From Paulownia fortunei (lineage: Eukaryota; Streptophyta; Magnoliopsida; Lamiales; Paulowniaceae), in assembly GCA_019321725.1 (NCBI GenBank), contig CM033121.1:14508001-14572000 (forward strand): a stretch of DNA of 64,000 nucleotides. The letters run 5' to 3'. Position numbers and translations under genes: made by a program. Every line of letters begins with the position of its first letter. Within the stretch, counting starts at the first letter, position 1. The notes under the pieces are model-generated. The model had not been told where the DNA came from. It did not search any database and was given only the letters and a program-made list of their open reading frames with translations. Shown here in pieces: positions 48,504 through 58,960 of the stretch.

Positions 48504-49127
48504 TTGGAATGGACTGAAAATTGTGAAAATGCTTTTGTTAAACTTAAAAGCATGCTTATATCTGCTCTAGTCATGCAGCCTCCAGATTGGACTTTATCTT
48601 TTGAGATAATGTGTGATGCTAGTGACTATATTGTTGGAGTTGTCTTGGGACACACAAAATATAAGAAACCATATATTATTTACTATACAAGTAAAACTTT
48701 AAATTGTGCTCAATTGAATTATTCAATAACTAAAAATGATTTACTTGCTGTAGTTTTAACATTGGACAAATTTAGATCTTATCTTGTTGGCTCACCAATT
48801 GTTCTTTTCAGTGATCATGCAGTTTTGAAATATCTTTTGTTAAAAAAAGATGTCAAACCTACACTGATTAGGTGGATTCTCTTAGTCCAAAAATTTAATA
48901 TTATGATTCAAGATAAGAAGAGAGTAGAGAATGTGGTGGCTGATTATTTGTCAAGACTTGTTTATGATGACTCTTTTCAAACCACACCTATTAATGACAC
49001 TTTCCTTGATGAACAACTATTTAATATTTCTATTTTACCTTGGTTTGCTGATATTGTTAATTTTCTTGTGACTAGAAAGATGTCATCACATTGGAACTCT
49101 CAAGACAAAAAAGAAGCTTTTGACTGA
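48504..49127 (+). pseudogene. G2 RNase H domain
   Basis: A clean frame of 207 codons: FEIMCDASDYIVGVVLG (first catalytic Asp), YTSKTLNCAQLNYSITKNDLL (with Glu replaced by Asp or Asn), FRSYLVGSPIVLFSDHAVLKY and a final VENVVADYLSRL. This is the gypsy-type RNase H that removes RNA from the RNA-DNA hybrid. It stays open because the reading frame was restored by the upstream deletion or by chance; the flanks are broken. Confidence 0.88.
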
Positions 49128-50330
49128 GGTGGGAAACTTTTATTGAGATGATCCATACCTATTCAAATACTGTCCTGATCAAATCTTTTGAAGATGTGTG
49201 TCTGGTAATGAGATAGGTAATATTGTCAAATTTTGTCATTCAGAAGTATGTGGTGGTCACTTTTTAGTAAAAAAAAACCACTGCAAAAATCTTGCAATGT
49301 GGATTTTATTGGCCAACTCTTTTCAAAGACACTTACAATTTTTGCAAAAGTTATGAAAATTATCAAAAGTTAAGGTCCCTTTCACAGCGAAATGTGATGC
49401 CCCTACACCCTATCCTAGTGATTGAAATCTTTGACTGTTGGGTTATTGATTTTATGGGACCATTTCCATTATCATTTGTTTTTCTTTACATATTGGTTGT
49501 CATAGATTATGTTTCAAAATGAATCAAGACAATTCCTTGTCGAAAAAATGATCATAAAATTGTGATAAATTTTTTGAAAGAAAATATTTTAAGTTGATTT
49601 GGAATTCCTCAATCTATTATCAGTGATGGGGGAAAATATTTTTGTAACAAAGTTTTTGGAACTCTAATAAGGAAATATGGAATTACACATAAAGTTGCAA
49701 CCCCTTATCACCTTAAGACAAATGGACAAGTTAAACTTGCAAATAGGGAGATAAAATAAATTTTGGAAAAAATAATTAACCCAAATCATAAAGTTTGGTC
49801 TCTTAAACTTATCGATACACTTTCAGCATATAGAACTACTTTCAAAACATCATTAGGCATGTCTCCTTATAGGATAGTTTATAGAAAATCTTGTCATTTA
49901 CCAGTTGTACTTGAACATAAAGCTTATTAGGCAATCAAAATGTTTAATTTCAACCTTGATGAAGCTTCAAAATTGTGCAAATTGCAAATCAATGAATTTC
50001 AAGAATTGAGAAATGATGCATATGAGAATTCTAAATTTATAAACAAGAATCAAAGATTTTCATGATAATAAAATTTCAAGAAAAAAATTTAAAGTTGGTC
50101 AAAAGGTTTTGCTTTATAATTCTTGATTATATTTATTTCCTAGAAAATTGAGATCAATGTGGCATAGTCCTTTCGTTGTAAAAAAAGTATATCCTTATGG
50201 AACGATTGACATAGAGAATCCTATAAATGGTAACATATTCAAAGTAAATGGACAAAGAGTTAAACCATTTCTAGAAAATCAATTTTCACAAGAGGAAATT
50301 ATTTTTCTTTCTAACTCTTGTTATGATTAG
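49128..50330 (+). pseudogene. G2 integrase, degenerate
   Basis: H2C2 finger remnants at 49230-49370 (FCHSEVCGGHF, then ANSFQRHLQF in a shifted frame), then the core: WVIDFMGPFPLS (first Asp, 49437), IPQSIISDGGKYF (second Asp) and NREIK.ILEK (Glu). The C-terminal part shows LRNDAYENSKF, KVGQKVLLYNS and, at 50148-50330, MWHSPFVVKKVYPYGTIDI and NGQRVKPFLENQ with a stop at 50328. Stops break the core in several places. The enzyme would join the cDNA to the host genome. Confidence 0.87.
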
Positions 50331-50619
50331 TGTTGCATATATATATGTACTTATTTTCTCTAACTTTATTTGTTTTGAAAGTTTTTCTTCTTTTATTTTT
50401 TTTTCTTTTCCCGATTAAGTGGCGGATAATGGTACTCCATAGCTATTAAAATTGGACTTATCAGTTTCCCAAACAACTGAAATCTCAGTACAAAGTTTCT
50501 CTACTTTTCTTATTCTCTTTTCTTGTTCTTTTCAAAATTGGTGACATTCTTCTAACTCTTAAGAAGCGATTTTCTTTTCTTTCTAAAAATGCAATTTTAA
50601 AAATTTATAAAATTCGAAT
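50331..50619 (+). other. G2 spacer between integrase and extra ORF
   Basis: Contains the block GATTAAGTGGCGGATAATGG near 50413 that is also found just before LOG in G1 (38240). No coding frame is seen. Confidence 0.5.
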
Positions 50620-51094
50620 TGAAAGATTGAGGATGCTTATGCACAAGGGCATTCCAGAGGACATACAATGGATAATTGAAGCAAAAGTAAGAGCAGGTGA
50701 GTTTTCACATGGGTTTCCAGAATTGTTTAGTAGATACATGCCTGGTTTTGATAAAAGCACATATTCAAAAAAACGAAGGGCAAAAAAAATAAAAGTTTGT
50801 CACAATTGTGCTACATAGACTTGCAACACAAAGTGTGGTTCTTTAGGAATGGTTTCTAAAAATCGAAAAAATAAACTTAAATTCATTATGGATAGACTGA
50901 TTAAGGAGTCTTTAGATCACATTATATTGACTCTTGAGATGCATTCATGTAGATTGGTAGAACATTTAATTCTTGATTTATGGGATCATTTTCGAAATGA
51001 ATATGAGCTTTATAGTCTCGGGAATCTGACATTAAAAGACCCTGTTTTCCAGTTTATAAGAAAATTGGATAGAAAGTATATCCTCGACCCATAG
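50620..51094 (+). pseudogene. G2 extra ORF of unknown function, Cys-containing
   Basis: Two frames in phase, separated by a stop: MLMHKGIPEDIQWIIEAKVR to KKRRAKKIKVCHNCAT (50627-50818) and TCNTKCGSLGMVSKNRK to FIRKLDRKYILDP (50822-51094). If the stop codon (TAG near 50816) was once TGG, it was one protein of about 160 residues. CHNC and CNTKC could bind a metal, and the KKRRAKK stretch is basic. The second half is also present in G3 (minus, 55755-56010), so the ORF belongs to the element family and is not chance. I do not recognise it. It lies 240 bases upstream of LOG in the same direction. Confidence 0.68.
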
Positions 51095-51336
51095 AGGGCA
51101 TTTAAGCCATTATTGATCGTAAAACTAGAAAAAGATGTAAGCCACAATCACAACTACATGTACATTCACGTGTAAGTAGGTAATTTTTAAATTCTGTGTC
51201 CTTATTTTCAACCTTTCTAATAAAAGAAAAAGACACGCAATAAATGCATTCCCTATTCACACCTCAATAAATAGCACCGCACTCACTCTATTTTTGCACA
51301 ACTTATTTTCAAAAAAAAAATAAAAAAAAATAAAAA
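51095..51336 (+). promoter_or_regulatory. G2 leader of LOG with TATA-like box
   Basis: CCTCAATAAATAGCACCGCACTCACT near 51265 lies about 70 bases upstream of the LOG ATG, and the matching G3 leader reads CAAGAAATAGCATCGTACTCACTCC. The block just before the ATG is A-rich in G2 and a (GA)21 run in G3. It may be the promoter and 5' leader of the captured host gene, or only an element leader. Function is inference. Confidence 0.4.
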
Positions 51337-51990
51337 ATGGAAGTTTCTTTGAATCGCAAATTTAATTGCATTTGTGGATTTTGTGGATCCAATCTAGGAA
51401 AAAATAGTGAGTTTATAGGGGCAACCAATAACCTTGGCAGAACTTTAGCAGATAGAAAATTTCATTTAGTGTATGGAGGAGGCAGTTTGGGGTTAATGGG
51501 GGATTGTTGCTATTTCTGCTTATATAGGAGGAGTCAAAGTTGTTGGAGTTATCTTAAAATCTTTAACAGTACAGAATATCACAGGTATGACCATCGAAAA
51601 TGAGCTAAAAGTATCACATATTCAAGACAGAATGCCTAACATGTTAAACAATGTGGATGCATTCATCATTCTATCTGGCAGTTTTGGTACACTAGAGGAA
51701 TTATTTCAAGTTGTCTATTGGGCACAACTCAACATTCACTAAAAAACCTATAGGTATTCTTAATGTTAATGATTTTTATGATGGTTTGCTATCTTTTAGA
51801 TCATGCTGTCAAAAAAGGTTTTATTTCACCATATGCGAGAAGAATCCTCATTTCTGCTCCTGCATTTGACCAGTTGATTGATCAACTTCTAGCATATGTG
51901 TCAAAACCTGATCCAGCCTTGGTCAATGTGGATTGGTCCAACAGGAACAATGGTCAAAAATGCAAATTAAATTTGACTCTCAGTCTGTGA
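51337..51990 (+). pseudogene. G2 captured LOG-like cytokinin phosphoribohydrolase
   Basis: It covers the whole length of a LOG protein, about 217 codons, without introns. It begins MEVSLNRKFNCICGFCGSNLG with the LOG N-terminal FCGSxxG motif, then NNLGRTLADRKFHLVYGGGS and GLMG. A frameshift follows; the next frame gives NITGMTIENELKVSHIQDRM, then SGSFGTLEELFQVVYWAQLN, where the PGG of the catalytic loop is SGS. After another shift the last frame runs to GFISPYARRILISAP, LIDQLLAYVSKPDPAL and WSNRNNGQKCKLNLTLSL with a natural stop at 51988. In plants LOG makes free cytokinin bases from the ribotides. This copy is dead. The start is supported by the matching start in G3 (55588). Confidence 0.9.
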
Positions 51991-53721
51991 TACTTATTAT
52001 TAATGGTTTCATCTAATAGTGTGTTTTGTGTAGTTTCAGGTTTTTTTTTTTTGCCACACTTCAGGTGATATCTTTTAAACTCTACTTTTCTATCTATTTT
52101 TAATATTGAGGACAATATCTCGATTAGGTTGGGGAAGACTAGTTAATATCATAACTTGTGTGTTCAATATGTATTTTTCTAGTATTTTATTTCAAAAAAA
52201 AATCAAACGTGTTTTCTTATGGGTCCGTTGAATTCATGAAAAAATGATGGCAGAGTAAAGGGTAATTGTAATGCTCTTAAGCTGCATCCCTATTTTTTGC
52301 ATAACATAGCAAGTTTATGAAGTTTTTAACAAAAGTTTGTGAATTACCAATTTTTTTTTAATTTTTTTAGTCGTAAAGGTTCTTCCAACTTCAATGATTA
52401 AAATTAAGCATGAATAATGTGGTTAATTGATGATGAGTGTTGTTTTAGACTTTAATGTTGTTATTTAGTTAATATATTTTTGTGATAATTATATTTAATT
52501 TTTTTGCACAAATAGTTATGTTATTTAGTGTGAAGACAATCAAGTCAAAATAGGAAGTTCTTATGCCCTCGCTCTAATCATCACTTGGATCTTTAATATG
52601 TAGGGGTTAAGTATTAGAACTTTTTCTTTTAGTATGTCGAGGCGAATGACTGATAGTGCACCACTAAAAAAATAATTTAAGGCATTAGGATTTCTAGCAC
52701 CATTGCCAAATCAGCTTGTTCCCCATGTGATGTTCCAAGAAAATATCCCCTAGTGAGCCACTTTAAGCCTTTCAATAAATAAATATTTTTTTTGTAACCA
52801 TATCTTTTTACCTAGCCTAAATACACTATTATCCAACCCTTGGTCTAAAAATGATTTGGAGTTTAAAAGACATTCCATTGACAGCGTGAACTTGCAAAAG
52901 AAATTCAGGTTGGAATGGAAGATAAGTGTGGGGGAGTTTCTCTTCAAAAAAAAAAAAAAAAAAAGAAAAAGAATGAAAAAGAAAATAATAGAAAATTGCA
53001 AAGTGCTACGAGTTGCAACTAAAAATGAGATGTTGCAAGATGAATAAGAGGGGTCCAATTCAATAACAATAGACCCCAGTATTGAAATTTGTAGAGTTTG
53101 AGAATTCTTCATCGATAAACTCTATGTCTCTAATTCCATGAAGTTTTTAGAACCTTTGTTGCATCCTATCATTTTATTTCTTAGCCACATAACTACCTTT
53201 TAGCCTCATTACAACTTTTGTTGAAAACCTTTTGATTTTGTGTGGTGCCTTTAATATAGTGGATATTTGTACCAAAAGAAGAGCCTATGATGTTTAACTT
53301 TTACATTAGAGATAGGGTGATGGATTTTGCAAGTTTCTATGAGAATTCACTTATTTGAAACATGCATAGTATCATCACTGTTGACATTAACTATCCACAC
53401 ACACACACTTGAGTATGTTTATTGTGGAAATATATTAACTTTTCAATGACTAAAAGTTAAACTCAACATTTGTTTGATTTCATTTCCATATTACTTTGTT
53501 GCTTCCTGATAATAATAGTTGGAAGATAGTTATCATAGGGCGTTTATGGGTATCACCACTGGAAACCCTCACGATACTATAACTCATCCTCTATGGGTCA
53601 CCTAGGGGTTTAAAGGCTTGTTGCATATACTAAATGCAATCATGATTTTCTACGAAAGTGGATTAGTTTAACTTTATTTTAGGCTTGCTCAAGGACAAGT
53701 AAGGGTTAGTATGGGGGAATT
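51991..53721 (+). other. G2 3' non-coding region with polypurine tract
   Basis: Collinear with 38864-40251 of G1. It ends GTATGGGGGAATT before LTR3. An earlier AAGTGTGGGGGAGTTTC near 52924 also looks like a polypurine tract and occurs in G1 (39503) too. Poly-A and poly-T runs lie near 52946-52975. No gene is supported. Confidence 0.75.
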
Positions 53722-55338
53722 TGATAAGTGTATATTTTGACATATTTTTATATCAAATTATTTATTCTTTTCTTACTTTATTCTTGTTAATTTTATTATT
53801 TTATTAATGCTTTGTGTTAGGAAATTAATGAATATAAAAAGATCAAAAAAAGAATATTTCCAAACTTGTGCAGTATTTGTATTTTGAGCATAATTTCATG
53901 ATCAAAAGCCCTATGAACCTAAATCTTGCTTCATTTGAAAGTCAAGAGATAGACCTACAACTTTTTTATTGGAAGCTCAGCTAAATTCAATCTTGATTAT
54001 TGCAGAAAGTTCATCCAATGTATTGCACAAAATGGATCATGAAAATTCGGATCAGAGTTCAGCCCAGTATTAACTTATTTGACTAATTAGATCATATCTC
54101 TTAAACCCAAATTTATTTTGGGATAAAATTTGGATATGTTATATATAAGAGGTAAACAAACAAGTTTTTTGAAGATAAGATGGTAAACATATAGGCTACA
54201 TGGTGTTGCTATTGTTAAAGGATGGCTCTTGGACATCATTCGGCAATTGGACCATATCTCCCTCATCCGACAATCAACTTTGACAAAAATATATAAAAAT
54301 ATATCAGCACCAAAAGATCTACAACTTTTGATCTTTAGTCATCATCAAAATCTAGCTGCATCTGACCTAAAAATGCAATTCAATTCGGTAGGTAAAAATT
54401 TTGAGAACTTGGTGTAACAACTTACCAACTCTTGAAAACTAGCATACCACTTGATTAACTCCTCCATTATTTTTTTGGCCTCTAGCATACTCCAAGTACT
54501 ATAAATAGGCCATGTATTAAACTTGTAAGAGATGGGAGGTAGAGGGTTTCTTTAAGCTAAATTTTCTAATATGTATGTTTTCTAGTAATATAAGTTTTCT
54601 AGTAGTAATAGAAATGCATTCTCTAGTTTCTCTTCTATTTTTAGTCTTTCCTACTTTATTATGTCTTTCTAAATTTTATTTTGTTGAGGAAAAAGGGTGA
54701 ACCTCTTGATGGAGGAAGAGGAATGGTTATAAAGATAGAAAATGTTTAAGTATGTTGTATTATTATTTTAAGTTTTGATCTAAACCCTACTTATTTTGTG
54801 ATGATTCTTGATTTATGTATCTCCTATGGCACAACAAATACTTGGGTTCATTTAACTTATTGTACGATTTTACCCCACCAACTGCTAATGTGAAACTTTG
54901 ATTTGTTGTTGACAAAGGTGTGCATAAATGCTTGATCCCATAAATAAGTGTTTACGTTATGAGATAATTTGTAAATCGTAAGACAATATCATGATTACCT
55001 TATTGCATGAACTATTTGATAATATCTTTTCATTGAAACCTTCATTATGTATGGATTCCAATTGTGACAATTAAGAGAGGTAAAAAGAATAAATAACTAT
55101 TTCTCTATCCAAAACTCAAGAGTGGATCCCTAATCCTCAATACTTTTATTACTTATATTTTTCTTTAGTTACAGCATACATTAATTGTTCATATATTTTG
55201 TTTCACATAAATTCCATTTTTTCAAGAATTATAATCCTAAATTCTTTAAGCAACTTCCCTATGGATCACCTCGGACTCACGAAAAATTTATTACTTAATA
55301 CAACATGCACTTGGGTTTGCAACCTTAAAGTTGTAGCA
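53722..55338 (+). repeat. LTR3: 3' LTR of G2
   Basis: It starts TGATAAGTGTATA and ends GTTGTAGCA, followed by the target duplication GGTTA. The TATA box TATAAATA is at 54500-54507. It matches LTR2 with many point changes and lacks its 29-bp duplication. Confidence 0.9.
54500..54507 (+). promoter_or_regulatory. TATA box of LTR3
   Basis: TATAAATA in ACTATAAATAGGCC, at the place matching the boxes of LTR1 and LTR4. Confidence 0.55.
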
Positions 55339-55581
55339 GGTTATGTTGGTGATATTTTGTATTATGAAAGGTTTGGGGATAACTCCTAAGATTTTGAATC
55401 GTAAATAGCAAAAGTAGTAACACTCCCCATTAACCCCAGGCTGCCTCCCTATATACTAAATAAAATTTTCTTGCTTCCAGAGTTCTACCAAGGTTATTGG
55501 TCACCACTATAAAATCACTTTTTTTTCCTGGATTGGCTCCACAAAGCAGACAAATACAGGTGAGCTTATGAGTATAAGAGC

Positions 55582-55588
<7 letters not shown>
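55339..55588 (-). pseudogene. Element G3: LOG-like gene, N-terminal half
   Basis: The minus-strand ATG at 55588 opens MKGSYTHKLTCICLLCGANP, followed by GKKSDFIVVTNNLGRTLEAR and KFYLVY. This is the LOG N-terminus with its CGAxxG motif. The next glycine-rich turn is frameshifted to YREAAWG, where other copies have YGGGSLG. The right frame then reappears as LGVIPKPFIIQNITN, up to the G2 insertion point. The C-terminal half continues at 43508-43103. Confidence 0.88.

Positions 55589-55630
<42 letters not shown>
55589..55630. repeat. (TC)21 microsatellite upstream of G3 LOG
   Basis: Forty-two bases of perfect TC repeat (GA on the coding strand) directly before the LOG ATG of G3. The G2 leader has an A-rich run in this place. 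Confidence 0.95.
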
Positions 55631-55635
<5 letters not shown>

Positions 55636-55754
55636 GTGAAAGTGAGTTGTGGAAAAAATGGAGTGAGTACGATGCTATTTCTTGAGGTGTAAACAATGAA
55701 TACATTTATTGCACCTCTTTTTTTTGTCGGAAATATTGAAAGTAAAGACACAAA

Positions 55755-56010
55755 ATTTGAAAATTAACTATTTATGCGTGAATGTACATGTAGTTGTGAT
55801 TGTGGCTCACATCTTCCTCTGGTTTTACGTCCATTAACAACTTAAACGCCCTCTATGGGTTGAGGATGTGCTTTCCATCTAGTTTTCTTACAAACTAGCA
55901 AATATGATTTTTTAATGTCAGATTTTTGAGACTATAATGCTCATATTCATCCCAGAAATGATTCCCTAAATCAAGTATTACATGTTGTACAAAACTACAA
56001 GGATGTGTCT
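55755..56010 (-). pseudogene. Element G3: C-terminal part of the unknown extra ORF
   Basis: The minus strand reads LDLGNHFWDEYEHYSLKNLT, then FVRKLDGKHILNP. It corresponds to LDLWDHFRNEYELYSLGNLT and FIRKLDRKYILDP of G2. The first half with the Cys motifs was removed together with most of integrase. It lies between integrase and LOG, as in G2. Confidence 0.7.
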
Positions 56011-56039
56011 TAAGAGTCAATAATAAAAACTCACCTAGA

Positions 56040-56470
56040 CATAATCTATAGCGACCAAAATGTAAATAAAACCAAATGATAATAGAAATGATCCCATAAA
56101 ATCATTATCCCAATAGTAAAAAAATCCAATCACTAGGATAGGATGTAAGGGTATCATGTTTCAAGTTAAAATGGATCCTAACTTTTGACAATTTTCATAG
56201 CTTTTGCAAAAATAAGTGTTTTTAAAAAGAGTTATCCAATAACATCCATATTGTAAGATCTTTGCAGCAGTTTACTTTGCAGAAAAATGACCACTACGTG
56301 CTTCTGAATGACAAAATTTAACAATACTACCTAACTCATTATCAGGCATGCATCTTTGAAAGATTTGAATAGGATAATATTTGAATAGGTATGGATTCAT
56401 CCCAATAAAGAAATTTTTGCCTCGGTCAAAAATTTCTTTTATCTTTGGGAATTTCAATACAATGGCATCT
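56040..56470 (-). pseudogene. Element G3: integrase N-terminal fragment
   Basis: The minus-strand frame 56457-56272 ends DNELGSIVKFCHSEARSGHFSAK, the H2C2 finger region. It continues in broken frames to NDFMGSFLLSFGF and VAIDYV near 56050, where the core is cut and joined to the extra ORF. The SDGGKYF part and C-terminus are missing, so G3 is non-autonomous apart from its point mutations. Confidence 0.8.
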
Positions 56471-57960
56471 TTCCTGTCATAAGAAAATTAACAGTATCAG
56501 CAAATTAAGGTAAAATAGAAACATTGAATAGTTGTCCATTAGGGAAAGTGTCATTAATAGATGTGGTTTGAAATGAGTCATCACAAACAAGTCTCAATAA
56601 ATAATCAGTTACCACATTCTCTACTCATTTTTTTATCTCGAACAGTAATGTTGATTCTAAGAGTAAAAAATTCCACCTAATCAGTCCAAATTTGGCATCT
56701 TTTTTTGAAAAAAATATTTTAAAGTTGCATGATCACTGAAAATAACAACTGGTGAGCCAACAAGATAAGATCTAAATTTTTCCAATGCAAATACTATAGC
56801 AAGTAATTCTTTTGCAGTGGTTGAATAATTCATTTGAGCAATATTCAAAGTTTTACTTACATAGTAAATGACATATGCTTTCTTATCTTTTCTTTATCCT
56901 AAGATAGGTCCAACAACATAGTCACTGACATCACACATTATTTCAAAAGATAAAGTCCAATCTTGACGTTGCATGAGTGGAGTAAACGAAAGCATGCTTT
57001 TAAGCTTAACAAAAGTTTTTTCACAATTTTTGGTCCATTCAAAAATAGTGTCTTTTATAGCATGTCCTAAAAATGATCTTATCTCCTTTATAGACTTCAG
57101 TATTGGACATTTTGCAATTAACTCAATTTTAGATTTGTCCACCCCAATACCTTTCAATGAAATGATGTGTCTAAAAACAATACTAATTGTTACCATGAAA
57201 TGACATTTTTCCCAATTGAGTACAAGGTTCTTTTCTTCACACCTGATCAAAACCATTTCTAATTTAGTTAAGTAATCGTCAAATTAATTACCAAAAATAG
57301 AAAAATCATCCATGAAGACTTCAAGAAGATGTTCAACCATGTCGCCAAAATACTAAGCGTGCATCATTGGAATTAACTTGTGCATTACATAATCCAAAAG
57401 GCATCCTTCGACATACAAAAGTTCCAAAAGAACATATAAAAGTTGTTTTCTCTTGATCTTCAAGTACAATTGCAATTTAATTATATCCAAAATATCCATC
57501 TAAGAAATATTAAAATCATGTCTTGCAACTCTTTCTAAGATTTGATCTAGGAAGAGTAGTGAAATTGATCTTTTCAAGTAACTGAGTTGAGTTTCCTATA
57601 GTCAATTTACATTTCCAAGCAGTAACTTTCCTAGTTGGAATTAATTCATCATTCTATTCTTGACTATAGTAACTTTGGATTTTTTGGTACAACTTGTAGG
57701 ACTTACCCATTTGTTGTTAGAAATAGGATAAATGATTTCATTATCCAAGAGTTTACTTACTTCATTTCTTACTACTTATTTCATATTAGAATTTAGCCTT
57801 TGTTGTATCTCTCTAAATGATTTAGTGTTTCCCTCTAGATAGATGTTATGTGTGCAAATTAAAAGGCTAACACCTTTTATGCCAGTAATGGTCCATCCTA
57901 AAGCATTCTTATGCATTTTCAAAGTTTTGATCAACTTACCTTCTTAGGTTATATTAAGTT
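56471..57960 (-). pseudogene. Element G3: reverse transcriptase and RNase H
   Basis: On the minus strand from 57960: reverse transcriptase pieces including the DDFSIF box near 57310, then MVLIRCEEKNLVLNWEKCHF (57256) and EIRSFLGHA, followed directly by IKDTIFEWTKNCEKTF, a deletion of the region normally between them. RNase H follows with DWTLSFEIMCDVSDYVVGPI and a decayed remainder to 56471. Compared with G2, the deletion is in a neighbouring but not identical place. Several stops are present. Confidence 0.82.
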
Positions 57961-58960
57961 TGGAAGAAATTATTACTGAAAAAATCTCATTCTCACCCAA
58001 AAAAGAGTATTTCAAATCAAATGGCTAAAGTTTTAAATTAATCAGAGGAGTGTTAATACTTGATGCAATAGGTTGTACTGTCGATGATGAAAGTTCTTCC
58101 AACGTTGCTTTCAAACAATGCTTTTCTTATACCTACAAAAACTTGGAGAGAACATTAGAGTGCATCTTTTCATAAAATTTCACTTTCAAAACAAGTCTCC
58201 AAAGGATCAGAAGATTAGTGGTAGTAAAATATTCATATACAAGTTCTTCGATTAAATCCACTTCGTGTACTTAGACATCTTGTACAGGTTGCTTACAAAC
58301 ATTAAACATATTTAGTTCCAAAGACATATTTCTTAAAGATAACTTCAAAATACCATTCCTACAATTAATCAAAGCATTTGAAGTTGCAAGAAAATGAGGA
58401 CCCAAAATGATAGGAATATGTGTATGTGTATGTACAATAGGTTATATGTCCAAGACAATGAAATTAACTGGAAAGTAAAACTTACCAATTTATACCAACA
58501 CATCTTCTACTACTCCTTTTGGAACTTTAATCGAATGGTTAGCTAGTTGGAGTACAATAGAAGTTGTTTTAAGTTCACACAAACCTAATTGTTCAAAAAC
58601 TGATAAATGTAAAAGATTTACACTAGAACCAAGATCAAGCAAAACACACTCCATTCTAGTATTTCCTATGATACATGAAATAGTTAGATAACCTGGATCA
58701 TTGTAATTGGGTGGAGTGAATTGTTGAATGATTAAACTAACACTTTCAATTAAAAATGTCTTCTTTTGTACATAATGTTTTCTTTTTATTGTATACAAAT
58801 CTTTCAAAAATTTGGCATAAGATGGAACTTGTTTGATTACATCTAATAATAGAATATTAATCTTGACTTGTTTAAAAAGTTCAAAGATTTCAGAATTTGA
58901 GTTTAATTTCGGAGTTGGTTTCAATATTTGAGGAAAGGGAGTTGGAGGTAAATATTTTTC
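57961..58960 (-). pseudogene. Element G3: aspartic protease region
   Basis: The 144-codon minus-strand frame 58924-58490 reads IFELFKQVKINILLLDVIKQ, then MECVLLDLGSSVNLLHLSVF with the catalytic DLGSS, then SIKVPKGVVEDVLV. Further pieces to 57961 correspond to the SFGNMTLELNVF part of G2. It is the best preserved protease in the window. Confidence 0.85.

Larger units (their letters stand above)
43509..55338 (+). mobile_element. Element G2: full-length Athila/Tat-type gypsy retrotransposon carrying a LOG-like gene
   Basis: An 11.8 kb element with LTR2 (43509-45176), primer-binding site, gag, protease, reverse transcriptase, RNase H, integrase, an extra ORF, a LOG-like gene, polypurine tract and LTR3 (53722-55338). 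The exact target-site duplication GGTTA is at 43504-43508 and 55339-55343. The insertion target is the LOG gene of minus-strand element G3. All frames are damaged. Over 99 compared bases (43655-43753 against 53869-53967) the LTRs differ at 9 places, so the insertion is old. Confidence 0.9.

Noticed and set aside
52750..53112. 120-codon minus-strand frame in the G2 3' region
   Set aside because: It includes a long Phe/Leu run from a poly-A/T tract and is not open in the matching G1 region.
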